Below, in pieces: positions 47,827 to 59,075 of a DNA stretch of 64,000 nt. The position numbers and the translations under genes were made by a program. The notes beneath the pieces were generated by a model. That model searched no databases, was not told where the DNA came from, and was given only the letters and a program-made list of their open reading frames with translations. The stretch is taken from the NCBI GenBank assembly GCA_005656395.1, contig SRSI01000054.1:1-64000 (forward strand). The letters are read 5' to 3'. Source of the DNA: Strongyloides papillosus. Lineage: Eukaryota > Nematoda > Chromadorea > Rhabditida > Strongyloididae. Every line of letters starts with the position of its first letter. Within the stretch, counting starts at the first letter, position 1.

Positions 47827-48036
47827 TAATGGAAATTGATTGAAATTAAAATAATAAATAAAAGAATATCAATAATCAAGACTGAAGACAAAAGAGTAAC
47901 TAAATAATTTATACATTTCTTATCTATTCTTGAGTATTATAAAAGTAAAATAAAATAGATGATAACCGGGGGCATTCTCGGTTGTTAATAAACCATATAT
48001 TTATATGTGTGTGTATTATATTTATATTCCATAATA
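47825..48036. mobile_element. 212-bp MITE inside Helitron Rep
   Basis: The Rep frame breaks after codon CGT at 47821-47823 and resumes in the same frame at CGT 48037-48039 (R-C-I-G-S-S-D). Removing 216 bp restores continuity. CGTT flanks both sides (47821-47824, 48037-48040) as a 4-bp target duplication. The tips are weak inverted repeats (TGTAATGGAA versus TATTATGGAA). It also contains a small hairpin AACCG/CGGTT near 47965. No acceptor AG exists at the right border, so it is not an intron. Confidence 0.65.
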
Positions 48037-50431
48037 CGTTGTATTGGGTCATCGGATTCAGCATGGAAGATCATGGAGTACTCTATTTGTGCAAATACCG
48101 TGACAGTAGAAGTACTATACATCCACGAAAAACCCGGCCAAAATGGTAAATATACTATTCCATTTTTAAGAGAAGAAGGAAATTTTCTTAATGCACCTGA
48201 ACTTAACACAGACGCAGATGCATTTCAACATTTAGTAACGACACACACCGTGGGTAAATCAAAATTAATGACTTATTTTGATTTGATGAATGAGGAGTAC
48301 TGCAGTTCAAATCCAGATCCTGAAATTCTCGATTTAACATACGAAAATGTTCCAACTAAATTTAAGTGGGATCCTCTCCACCCCAAGGATAGTGATATTC
48401 CCCGTAATAAAAGAGGTGCATGGATAAAAAGGAAACAAAAAAGAAAGGCTATCGGAAGAAAAATTGCAATATCAAAGAAAAATGTTGAATTATTTGCAAT
48501 GAGAATACTATTTATCCACAAAAAAGGAGTTAGATCATTCGATGATCTTAAGACAATAAATGGTATACAATTCCCAACATATGAAGCAGCAACAAAGCAT
48601 CTCAATTTAATACAAAATGGAGTACTGGAAGCAGAGTATTTTAATGAATTAAGAGATATGTTAACACCACCTGAATTTATAAACGTTTTTGCAATATATA
48701 TCTGTCATGAATCTAATTTTAAAGACCATTTGAAAGTGTTTGATGAACATAAAAATTATATGAATCAATTATTTTTACCTAGATATAGAAGAAATACAAA
48801 TGGTCCTGTTCCAGAGATTATTGCTGTTAAAAAGGCGAATAATCACCTATTGTATAAAATAAACGTAATATTAAGTATAAACGGTTACGACATTAGAAAA
48901 TCAAATCTACCACTCAATGCATTTGTTTATGAAGATATCATTGATTATGAAGGTGAAAATGTGGAAGATGATGTAAGAGCATTAGAACAATACATCAATA
49001 CTGCAACGTCTAGGCAAAAAGAATCTTTTGAAACATTCAAGGCTTTATTAAGATCAGTAAGAAAATGTAGAGCAATGATTATTAAGGGTCGAGCCGAAAC
49101 AGGAAAAACATTTTTATATCAAATGTTTGCTGCGTATTTGAGAACTGAAGGTAAATTTTATAAAAATATAGTATCAACAGGCATTGCAGCCTTATTGCTT
49201 AAAAACGGGCAAACAGCATATTCTCTCTTCAAAATTTCCTTAAATATCAACGACCACGACTTCGAAGTGGAGAGAGTAAACATTAGAAGATTACCAGATT
49301 GTGAAAGCCATAGATTAAGAAGAAGTGAAGTTATTTTCATAGACGAAGTGTCTATGCTAAGTTTAAAGCAACTAACGTACATAGACTAAGTCATGAGACT
49401 TCATTTTGATAAATACAAGCCATTCGGAGAAAAAATGTTTGTCTTAGGAGAAGACTTTCGTCAATGCCTCTCCATTATAAAAGATTCCACGACTGAACAA
49501 CTTAAAGCATCCACAATTTTAAACTCATACTTATTCACACATGGTAATCAGGTGAAAAGATCACATTTAAATGAAAACATGAGAACTGAAAATAATCAAC
49601 AGAAATTTGCACGATTCCTACTACAAATTGGAAACGGTACCAGATATAATCCGGCAGAAGATTATTCTCTCGATGGAAGAATGAATAGCATTAGATTAAT
49701 CACTATTCCAGAATCTATGCTTTTTGAGGAAAGTTTAGTAGAATTTATAACAGAAATTTTCGGTCCTACAATGTTCGGTATCAAAGTAAATTTAAATATT
49801 GCAATACTGTCACCTACAAATAACACTGTATTAAGTATAAACAAACTAATACTAGAAAAGTATTTTAAGGATGTTGAAACACATTACTCAACTGATAATC
49901 TCTACTTTGACAATGATATAATTGCACAAGATTTAGAAATAACACCAGAACTTCTTCATACTTATAATCCAAGTGGTTACCCTCTACATGAATTGAAATT
50001 ATCCAATGAATGTATACTAATGTGCCTCAGAAATCTAAATATCAAAGATGGGTTATGTAACGGTACACGATTGATTTATGAAGGAATATCTCACTCTGTA
50101 GACGGATTGAATAAACTTATAAAATGTAAATCTACAGATAGGAAAAAACATATTATATATCTCAAATAGAACTTGAACCAACAGACATAAAAAAACCAAT
50201 AGCTTTTATAAGGTATCCGTTTCCGGTAAGGTTAGCCTACTCCATGACTATTAATAAGTTTCAGGTCAAACTTTAGATAGAATTGGATTATCAATAAATA
50301 GAACAGGAATTTTTTCTCACGGCCAATTATATGTGGCTTTGAGCAGAGTAAAAACGGCTAATGGTATTAAGGTTAAGTGGGTTGATCCTCAAAAGACTGC
50401 AAGAAGAGGGAAGCTTAGAAATGTAGTATAA
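48037..50431 (+). pseudogene. Helitron helicase (PIF1-like) domain
   Basis: Continues RepHel after the MITE. The uninterrupted frame 48007-49389 includes KWDPLHPKDSDIPRNKRGAW, a linker, and ATP-binding Walker A GRAETGKTFLYQ (49087) and Walker B VIFIDEVSML (49330). A single TAA (49387-49389) is followed in the same frame by MFVLGEDFRQCL and RSHLNENMRTENN. Shifts near 50165 and 50266 then lead to [29 protein letters not shown] and motif [17 protein letters not shown], stopping at TAA 50429-50431. It would unwind DNA during rolling-circle transposition. Only three lesions, the least decayed large gene here. Confidence 0.9.
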
Positions 50432-50719
50432 GAAGGGGTTCTAAATATGGCATTAAATCCACCATCACAAATAAAACTATTACAAAACCAGCCAGACGTC
50501 ATAATGTTGAATGATAATGTAATATGTTTCAATACTTTAAATATATTGACGTTACTTTTATGTTATATTTCATTTAGAATGTTTTATATTTTATAAGAAA
50601 ATTATAAAATTAATTTTTGATAGTAAAAACAATAAATTAATGATAACAAAAACTTTTTTAATTTTTCTAAAAAGCTGAGACGAGCATAGTACGTCGTGCA
50701 TAAAAAAATGTGAGCCTTG

Positions 50720-50763
50720 CAAGCAAGCAGCAACGAGCGAAGCGAGGCTGCGACTTGTACTTA
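50720..50763 (+). other. GC-rich terminal hairpin of Helitron
   Basis: CAAGCAAGCAGC pairs with GCTGCGACTTG around AACGAGCGAAGCGAG. It is the most GC-rich short stretch in the neighbourhood. Helitrons carry such a hairpin just before their 3' end. The following bases do not give a clear CTRR, so the true terminus is uncertain. Confidence 0.5.
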
Positions 50764-51405
50764 AATTAGTAAAACCGGGTCCCAATAATGACAAAAATGA
50801 ACAAGTTCTAGTTTGCCCAGATGAAGTTGGATTTATATACGATTTTAAGGATGAATTAATACCTAAAATGGATGTTTTACAAATCAAAAGTCCACAATCT
50901 GGAAATTCTAAAGGCTATAGCTTAATTTCTTTAGATAGAAATTATCAACGACTTGATAGGATAACTTATGGTGTTATTCTTCCAAAATATGAAGTCACAT
51001 GGGATTATCAACTAAGATTACTATTTCTATATACTTATCCCAGTATAAAAGAATATATTTTAATAAGTTAAATATATGCACATTGTTTTATGTTACATAT
51101 TTTTAGAAAGTTTTGTAAGAACATTGTAATATAAACAGAAGTAATAAAATAGTTTGAAATGAACAGATAAAAGCTGCATTTAAGAGGAGAAAGTTTAATA
51201 AATAAAAAATATATTACATTTGTTATAAAAAAGAAATCCTGTTAGATTTCTTATAAAGCTTAATAAACTGTTATTTTTTATCATTTTTGTAGTTTTTTAA
51301 AAATAAATTTTGGTAGAAAAATTTGATAGTAAAAAAATAAATTAGTCAAACAAATATTTTTTAGTTTTTTTAAAAAGCAGTGACATGAGAAGCGAGTCTG
51401 TTTTT
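50764..51405 (+). mobile_element. Deleted second Helitron copy in tandem
   Basis: From 50764 the sequence repeats 46453-46760 (about 80-85 percent) and encodes the same Rep segment, ending NSKGYSLISLDRNYQRLD and VTWDYQLRLLFLYTYPSIKE (TAA about 51071). Beyond it, 51310-51400 repeats the tail of the first Helitron (TTTGATAGTAAAAA...AAAAAGC at 50620-50672). This copy therefore joins an N-terminal segment directly to a 3' tail, with the helicase deleted, and sits head-to-tail behind the larger element. Its own right end is interrupted by the MULE. Confidence 0.65.
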
Positions 51406-51413
51406 GTTATTTT
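51406..51413. repeat. Target-site duplication of MULE, left
   Basis: GTTATTTT, identical to 53638-53645 on the other side of the MULE. Confidence 0.7.
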
Positions 51414-53637
51414 GAGATGGTGGATATTAGTCTATTGCAAAAATTTATGTCGCATGCGGCAATAACGCGCAAAATTTATAAAGTAAAAAAGGTAATTTTT
51501 TATTAACATTGAAATATAAATATCTATATAATTTAATTATTTTATAAATATTTATAAAGAATAAATAGCTAACTAAGTAAAAATAAAGTAATTTTTTCTA
51601 AATATTTATAGCAAGACTCAATATTATTCCTATCATAGTAATATAGAGAGAAAAAAATCTATCTTCTTAGAAATATTTATAATATTTTTATTATTTCTTA
51701 ATTGATAATATTGGGTTGCTTTATGTAAATTCCACTTTTTAAGTGACTTAACAAAACCATTAAAAGATCCATGTGAACGGAATAATAAACTTTTTTTAAT
51801 TGAAAATATTCATGTTCTGCTGAATTTGTAGTACGGAAAAAACTATAATTACAAAATAACATTTGTACAGAATATGATAAATCAGTTTTAATCCATTCAT
51901 TCTTAAAATATTCTGAAAAATTTCTTCCAGCATTAGAATGATTTTGTAATTTTGATTTTAGATCTTTCCAGACATTTAATATATCGCAAGCACGAAGAAA
52001 TGGAATTCTATAAAAAATATTTAAGTAGTATTGTGCGTTCTTATCCTGATCATAAAATTTTTTAGCAAATCTAGTATCATAAACTTTTTTCTTTGTAGAA
52101 TAAAAAAATTTCTTTATAGCATTTTTTCTAATATTCTTTATATAATGAAATACACATAGCTTTTGTCTCCAATTAACAAAACATCTTTTACATGCTTTTA
52201 AAAAAGCATCATCTTTATCTGACATTATTGTCTTATAATTAATTGAATTTGGATTTATAGCCAAACGTTTTTCTTTAAGAAATTGAAGTGCATTGCAATA
52301 GGCTTTAAATGAACGTCTTTTTAATAGAAAATAACAGACTGCAATTGTTTTTTTAGATCCTCCATTTAAAGGTACAACATGAAAAATTAAAAGCTCTGAC
52401 CATTCTTTTGGTGCTTTTTCATAAGTACTATCAGAAAATATCATACTACTGCTAACCATAGCATTAAGCATTAACGAAGAACCGAAAAATATAAAATCAC
52501 TTTGGTTTTGATCAATATTGCTTTCTTTAGAATTTAATAAATTTTGATAAATCCATTTAGAATTATCATAGTATGTTAATTCATGATTTTCTAAAATTTT
52601 CGGAAATTCTATTGATTTATGCTTTTTAAATGTATCCATTAATGTTTTTCTTGAAATAAAACCAGCATTTGTAACAACACTTTCATACGATATTGCATTT
52701 AATGAACAAAATGAACTTATTTGCAATAAATAATCTTTGTAAGCATCACCTGGTGTAATTAAACCTTCTTTTATTTTATTGCAAGTTTTTACTTCTAAGT
52801 CTTTAAATAAAAATTTTCCAAGATTAAATGATCTGCAGCTGCTGTCATGTGAATTTACAAGTGATAATGCAGAATTTTCAATTTTTAAAAGTGTCTTTAT
52901 CGTTTTTTTTTCTTTATTATCAATAGATCTACATTCTGAGCAATAAAATATTTCAATTTTATCAAATTTGTTCAAAAAATATACCGCCGACAATTTCTAG
53001 CTAGAAAATTTAAATTATTGTCTTCATAAACAATAATGGCTCTGTTATTTCTCTCTGTATTACAATCATCTATGTAAGTTCTACATATCACGACAGTGAA
53101 AAGGATCAAATTACAAGTTTTCGATGAGCTAGGACATGATTTAACATCTTCTATAACTTTTTCATCTTCTTTATTTCCTTTTTCTTTTTTATTACGAAAC
53201 TTTTTTAAATATAGTTTTACAGTTGAAAGCTTCATTAGATTTTTTAAAAAAATCTAAGTTTCTCTTAGCTTTCCATGCCGTAATATCTGGCTCATTTCTT
53301 AGCATGGTTTTCAATGCTTCTAAATTTTTGTGAAGATATTTTAGGTGCCATAGTTAAGTACATAATTTTATTAAATATAACAACAAAAATTTATAAAAAA
53401 AATTTTTGTGACATTATTATTACTCTGTTACATTATTATTATAAAAAATTTTGTTTGCATATAAAAAATACTTTAAACATATATATACAATTAAATTATT
53501 GGATTTTAAACTTTTTGCGTATTATAGAATTGTTTAATCAAATACCTTTGAAAATTGTTTATTGTAAAAATTTTGCGGCAAAAATTAAGTACCGGCGCGA
53601 TTAGCTATATAGCCATTAGACTAGTGTCTCTTTTCTC
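51414..53637 (-). mobile_element. MULE (Mutator-like) transposon with TIRs and TSD
   Basis: 2224 bp. Left end GAGATGGTGGATATTAGTCT and the reverse complement of the right end GAGAAAAGAGACACTAGTCT align, followed by ATTGC/AATGGC and later a shared GC(G/C)GCAAAATTT. An exact 8-bp target duplication (GTTATTTT) flanks it, within the 8-10 bp usual for Mutator-like elements. It contains one transposase on the minus strand. It landed in the tail of the deleted Helitron copy and is therefore the youngest of the three nested elements. Confidence 0.78.
51698..53351 (-). pseudogene. MULE transposase, nearly intact
   Basis: About 550 codons from ATG 53349-53351 (MAPKISSQKFRSIE) to the stop at 51698. N-terminal pieces (MLRNEPDITAWKAKRNLDFF; CRTYIDDCNTE) are separated by shifts near 53305 and 53215 and in a T-run near 52975. 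A zinc-binding pattern, FYCSECRS...NSHDSSCRSF, precedes the MULE core. Catalytic Asp: IFSDSTYEKAP and TIMSDKDDAFLK. Then the C-x2-H box KLCVFHYIKNIRKNA and a Glu in TTNSAEHEYFQLKK. The last 431 codons are uninterrupted. The enzyme would cut the TIRs; a frame restored by slippage in the T-run cannot be excluded but is unlikely given three shifts. Confidence 0.85.
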
Positions 53638-53645
53638 GTTATTTT
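53638..53645. repeat. Target-site duplication of MULE, right
   Basis: GTTATTTT, matching 51406-51413. Confidence 0.7.
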
Positions 53646-54705
53646 TTTTCAGAAACAATCATAACGCTAGAAATCTTTAATATTTTGACAAATCTTCTAA
53701 AAGAAAAACGTCTTGTATTTTTAAGGACTTTTACTTAATTTCTTTTTACAAATTTGAAAAACAAGTCAACATACTAATAAAAATACAAACACTATACCAC
53801 AAGATATTATAAATATTCAAAAATTTTTTAAAAAGAAAGCATATCCAAGTACGGTTTATTAATAGAGCAATTTCGCGAAACAAATTGATAAAATTATCAA
53901 TTTTTGTAGGAATATCCAAAGAATTTGCATTTTAAAATATAATTAAAAAGAAAAACTTTCATCTAATACAATCAATCATTAATTGACTCGAAAATATACA
54001 TTTTTTATTTGTTTTTTTGTTTTCAATGTCATTTATATAAATTCGACAAAAAAGACTTTCTGGAATTAGAAAACTTTTATTATGCATTCTTTATCTAGAC
54101 ATTTAAAAAGGTCCTGAAGATTCTCAATAATATAAATAGCAATATAATTCCATTAGAAATTTTTTTGCAATATTAGACATCTAAAAACATTCATTTTCTA
54201 AAATAATTAATAAATTCTTTAATATTAAAAAATACTTTATTAAAATTATAATAATATTAATAATACCAATAAAATTATATATATCACAAAATTTAAATAC
54301 AACTAGGAAATTCTTCATCATTTTATGTAAATGGTCTAATTTTTGATAAAATTGGTCTGTATTAGGTTGAAAAGACCTTTTGTATGTAGACATTGAAAAG
54401 AAGTTAGGTGAACGATATGATGGGCTTTATTGTATCATGGAGATTAATAATGAAAGGGAAGACTGCGAACTAAGCAGAGTTTCAAACAATAAAAGATTAA
54501 TGAATAAACAAATAAAGCAAGAAATAATATATACTTATGTCAACATTAGGCAGTTAAAATAATTTAGAATTCTAATGGAATGATAAAGAACATTAACAAT
54601 AAATCCTTCGCGTTGTTATATACATTAAACTAGATATTAAAAAAAATACTATCACTAACTCATCAAATTTATTATTAAGGCACTTATCTTTTCAAAATTA
54701 CATAT
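53646..54705. other. AT-rich, no gene seen
   Basis: Presumably the flank of the Helitron pair beyond the MULE. Frames at 54181-54393 and 54380-54562 have no recognisable content. Confidence 0.4.
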
Positions 54706-55257
54706 TACTGTGATCAAAAATTAGTCAGAATTTTCAAATAAAAAAAACGATATATTATTTTTCAAATTTTATTTCACTTTTTCAAAGTACTACTTTCTGG
54801 CATCAATACGCTTATACCAACGCTTCTTTCAATCTTTAAAACATTTGTTATAATCGATTTCTGAGATGACCTTGAGCGCCTTCTTTAATGCCGTTTTTAT
54901 CTTCTCAATTGAGTCAAAACGATGACCACGAAGTGGTTTTTTGAGTTTCAGGAACAGCTAGAAATCAGACGGAGCCAAATCAGGTAAATAGACGGTTATG
55001 AAACGTTATGAGTGAAATTTTCGAATAAAAATTTAATGTAACTTTTTCGCTGAACTTTTTTATTCATGTTAAAAGTCGAAAAATGAACTTTTGGAAGCAT
55101 ACGTCAACGAGCGTGACTCATTAACAACTGATGCTTCTATCATAAAATTTGACACAAATGTCAGTAAAAATTGTATCAACATAAGAAAAAAAATCTATGC
55201 ATTTTGATAAACCCCGAAGTCTTAAATTAAAAAGTCTTATACTTTTTGATCACAGTA
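54706..55257 (-). mobile_element. Internally deleted mariner element, copy 2
   Basis: 552 bp, TA to TA. Ends TACTGTGATCAAAAATTAGT and (reverse complement) TACTGTGATCAAAAAGTATA. The interior aligns along its whole length with copy 1 (21867-22419), including the fusion of the N-terminal start to the C-terminal third and the GACCACGAAGTG block. This copy has more stops and base changes than copy 1, so it is older or less constrained. Confidence 0.85.
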
Positions 55258-55699
55258 GAATACACCTGCAGTCTGTTATTATCTCAAAGAAACTAACAAT
55301 ATTTAATGACGAAATTTAACTTGTAGTTATTAGAAACTTACTTTTAAAAAAAAATTTGTCAATGCAAATTTTTATATGTCAACAATACAAGAAGAATATG
55401 ATAACAAAGTAATAATGATGAAAAAGTTTATTATAAAAGAAAATAACAATAGAGCACTTAAAAAACAGAAGTCTATTCAAAAAATTTCAATACAAATTAA
55501 AATTGTTGAAAGAGTAAAGAAGAATATATACAAAAGAAAAAGCTAATGAAGAAAATAAAGTACATAAGTATAAATGAAAAGGTTTATTCCAAGATTAAAG
55601 AAAAAAATAATAAAACAATGTTTATAAAAAAAGATTTTACTATAAAAACAGGCAATCAATAAGACAAATAAAAAAAGAAAAAAAAGAAAAAATTATTTG
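55258..55699. other. A-rich, no gene seen
   Basis: Very A-rich plus strand (many AAA/GAA/ATA codons in every frame) without a supported gene. Confidence 0.4.
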
Positions 55700-56595
55700 C
55701 TAGTTTCCAAAAATTTTCTCTTTTTTTAACGGTTAACCTCCACAGCTTTAAGACAATATTAAAGATCCGCTGGAATTAATACATCACATATTATTTACTT
55801 AATGTTTTCAGTAGAGTAATAAACGTGGCCCGACTAACGGAATAAAGACCATTCTAAATCCAATTCCGGGAGAATTCCCATGACGTTTGAAAGTATATCT
55901 GATAAATACTGGTAACACTAACAATTGTCAATGGTCTTGTTGCAAATCACCGCCTCTAAAGCAGGTAACAAGGTCTCAATATTAGGGATATTTGCTATGG
56001 TTTCATAACAGCAAACCACTAATACTTTCAGACGATCAAGGTCGCTAAAAAATCTTTCTTAAAGCAGCTTTTCTCTAGCCACAAGAGGTCCAAATTCAGA
56101 AACCTCAACAATGAGATAAACGGTTATCCCGAACGCCTATATGTAAAAAATAAACAATAGTTTCTATTTCGACATATTTTTAGTAAGAAAAGTTACAGGC
56201 TCTCTATGCTCTGGTAGAATTATATGTAACGATACATTGGTAATGAAAGACGCTTCCATTCAAGTTAAATATAATTTCGATATGTCATTCTTATCAATGT
56301 CGAATCTTACGTACCGTGGTATGTCCTCCATGGCAACCTCTTCTTCCAACATTTCTTTTTAAAATAAAGAATAATAGGAATCATTATAAAACTATCCATA
56401 ATTGTGAGAGAAGATGCTCTCACCCAAGTCAAGGGCCTTTTTGGTTGCTGATGTTTCAATTGTTTAAGTAAGACATAAGTTTCAACAGAGTTCGTCTCTG
56501 CTTGCAATTTTTCGATATACTACATAGCGCAGTGACATCGAATCCATCAGAAAGAACGGGTGAACACTATTCAGTTGACTTGAATGCCATTTTAA
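55700..56595 (-). pseudogene. Unrecognised protein relic
   Basis: GC-richer block. Minus-strand pieces include QAETNSVETYVLLKQLKHQQ (56400-56507), KRPLTWVRASSLTIMDSF, then EVAMEDIPRYVRFDIDKNDI, a TGA, MEASFITNVSLHIILPEHRE and PVTFLTKNMS (about 56150-56340), and further EFGPLVARESCFKKDFLATL (about 56050-56110). Frames change at least four times. Composition and continuity say it was one protein of about 290 residues, but no domain is recognised. Confidence 0.42.
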
Positions 56596-58173
56596 AAAAT
56601 AAAATTTTCGATTGAAATATTAACTAAAATGTATTACAGATCAAAATACTCATTACTTTTATACCTACGCCACAATAACCCTCTCTTAGTCTAACAAAAA
56701 TTTATTAACTACAAGCTATGAAGAATTGTGTAACTATTTAATCTAACAAGAAGACGAAACAAAGAAGACAAATGAGATAATAAAGAAAAGTGTAAACATA
56801 GATTAAGACAAATAAACAAGAAAGATCAAACTTATTGCAACAGGCATTGTAAATTCCTGGAACTCTAAACATTAAGACGATGAAAACATCTTTTCATAGG
56901 AAGGGTACCTCGAAAAATAATATAGGAAAATCAAAAAATCAATAAAATTTATAGAAAACAAATAACATAATTAATTCTCATTATGTAAAATAAGTCAAAT
57001 TTCAATTACCAAAAACAAATTATTCAAAAAAATTTGAAATTTTTTTTCACATCTCAATCGCTTCGCAGTTAAAGAAACAAATTTTCGCTATTAAACTGAA
57101 GTACTAGTACTAAAATATCCATCCATTACTAAATTACTTATGAAATATTTATAAATTCAATGCTCTTTCTAAAATTAACTATTTCTATTATTAACACTAT
57201 TGCTAGAACAACTCGCTAGTACAGAAGCTATATTTGAAAACCTTTACGGAAAATACCTTAAAGGGCCCAGATTCTTGCAAAAATATACTATTTGTAAGTT
57301 TTCCTATTTTTCCAATAATCAAAATATTCCATGAACTTCTTGGAGCGGATTGAAATCAAAGAAAAAGTGATTAAATCTAGGGGATTACCGAGAAAATGAT
57401 AGACGCAATAAACACCAAAAACCTAAAATGATTATATATATTTATTTATATAAGTACTTAGGCTATTCTATTATTGTAATCTTGCCAGAAGGTTGTTTTG
57501 ACCCGGAGCATTTGGATCAAATAGATTTACGAAGATAGAGTGAGAAGTACATATATTTTTAATAGATGTTTATTATACTTTATAGTTTACAATTATATAT
57601 ATATTAATTATTACTCACTCATCTTTGTTCTTTATTCTTTAAGAACTAACTTATCTTCTTGACATTCATTTATATATACTTTCTGCTCTGGGCGTGTCTG
57701 ACACAAAGTAGAGTTGTTTCTTTCATATTTCTTTGTACCACTGCCTCCAGTAGTTCATGAGAAACTTTATTAGAACTAGAGTTATGCTTCTACCTATCTT
57801 TAACAAGTTAGATTGAGAGAATTTCTTTCATAGATTACTAAGTACATATAAGGCTTAATTAATATTGAAGATCATAAGAATGTAATAAACTATTTTTATT
57901 ATATGATATCAAAATGCGTTCCCTCGATGTACATCGAGAAATTTATATATGCATAAGTAAAAATATAGTCACGCAACATGCAAGAAGGAAAGCAGAATAA
58001 GTACACGTTCTGAAGAACTCCTACTCAATCAGAAGTAAGTATAAAACATATGGGAAATTAGAACAAAGTAACACTCTTAATATTTTTTAAATATTTTTAT
58101 TATTTTACCATTGCTTTTTATTCTAATTGAATATTATAAATTGCTGTATTACTATGTTTATTTTCTTATCATT
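56596..58173. other. AT-rich, no gene seen
   Basis: 57480-57850 is somewhat GC-richer (for example TGTTTTGACCCGGAGCATTT at 57494), which could be part of a solo LTR, but I found no partner. Otherwise nothing. Confidence 0.35.
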
Positions 58174-58331
58174 TGTTATAGCCCCACAGTCAATAGCAGT
58201 AATAAATAACACAAAATTAATAAAGTGGGTTTTATTAACTAACAATTTTTATCAATTAATATTATACTAACAAAATATAAGATATATATATATATCAATT
58301 TCACCCCATCTATTTTATGGGTGGGATTACA
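58174..58331 (-). repeat. LTR (3' LTR of a minus-strand element)
   Basis: 158 bp from TGTTATAGCC to GGGATTACA. It is repeated directly at 61637-61792 with about 88-90 percent identity (shared AATAAATAACACAAAATTA, GGTTTTATTAACTAACAATT). Tips are TGTTA/ATTACA. Just right of it (58332-58342) the minus strand reads AAAGGGTGGA, a polypurine tract directly before the LTR. Confidence 0.78.
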
Positions 58332-58342
58332 TCCACCCTTTA
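58332..58342 (-). promoter_or_regulatory. Polypurine tract
   Basis: AAAGGGTGGA on the minus strand immediately upstream of the TG of the 3' LTR, where plus-strand DNA synthesis would start. Confidence 0.5.
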
Positions 58343-59075
58343 AGGAATTTGTAAACAAATTTTCTTTAATATGCATTTAGGATGTTATCATTAATTAACA
58401 AATTATTACATATATTTCTTTTACTATTATCTTAATAATTAAGTTTTCTATTTTAGATCATTTACCAAATAAAAAGAAAATTCCAATTCACTTTTCCTAG
58501 TGATGATGTTTTTTAACAAAAAAAAAGAAGACAAATTTATTGTAACAAGATATACAAAAATCACCGTTCGTTGGTAAATTTAATTCTTTCTCAACCATTC
58601 GTCTAACTCAATTTTATTTCAGCTACTTTATCCTATTATTTAATCAAAACTTTTTTTACAAAGTAGTTGTATTGTGCTGTTTATGCATTGTCTTTTTTTC
58701 CCAATAATTGGTTTTTTCTCTAAAGTAAGGTAACGACATTTCACGATAGTGATATAATTTGTTTTTCTTGCAGTATATAAAGAATGAACATTGTAAAACA
58801 ATTATCATTTGACAAATTGTCAAACTATTTCGTTACATTTCTAGTAGCTGTTCTTCTACACCAAAACTTTCTTCACCTTCAATTATTGGTAAACTTCAAT
58901 GAAAGTTTCATTACATAACTTATTCGTTTCAGACATTTCAACATGGATCAGTGGTGTTAACTTAATTGTCTTTGTAGCAGTGGTTAATCCTGTATTTCGA
59001 TGTTATTGCAAGATGCATTTAAAGTCTTTATAATTGTCTTATTGGTGTTGGTAATTTCTTTCTTCCGTGGGGTTC

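Larger units (their letters stand above)
44760..50763 (+). mobile_element. Helitron rolling-circle transposon, nearly full length
   Basis: About 6 kb carries, in order on one strand, the Helitron N-terminal zinc-binding region, an HUH replication initiator and a PIF1-type helicase, all remnants of one RepHel protein. A GC-rich hairpin (GCAGC...GCTGC with CAAG/CTTG outside, about 50726-50759) lies 0.3 kb after the helicase stop, as expected near a Helitron 3' end, although a canonical CTRR terminus is not obvious. The 5' TC end is not located. The gene has several stops and shifts, plus a 212-bp insertion. Confidence 0.82.

Noticed and set aside
47825..48036. Spliceosomal intron in the Helitron gene
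   Set aside because: No AG at the right border, and a 4-bp duplication with TIR-like tips fits an insertion.
48273..48605. 110-codon antisense frame in the Helitron helicase
   Set aside because: Shadow of the coding strand.
52972..52993. Programmed frameshift in the MULE transposase at a T-run
   Set aside because: Two further shifts lie upstream in the same gene, so ordinary decay is more likely.
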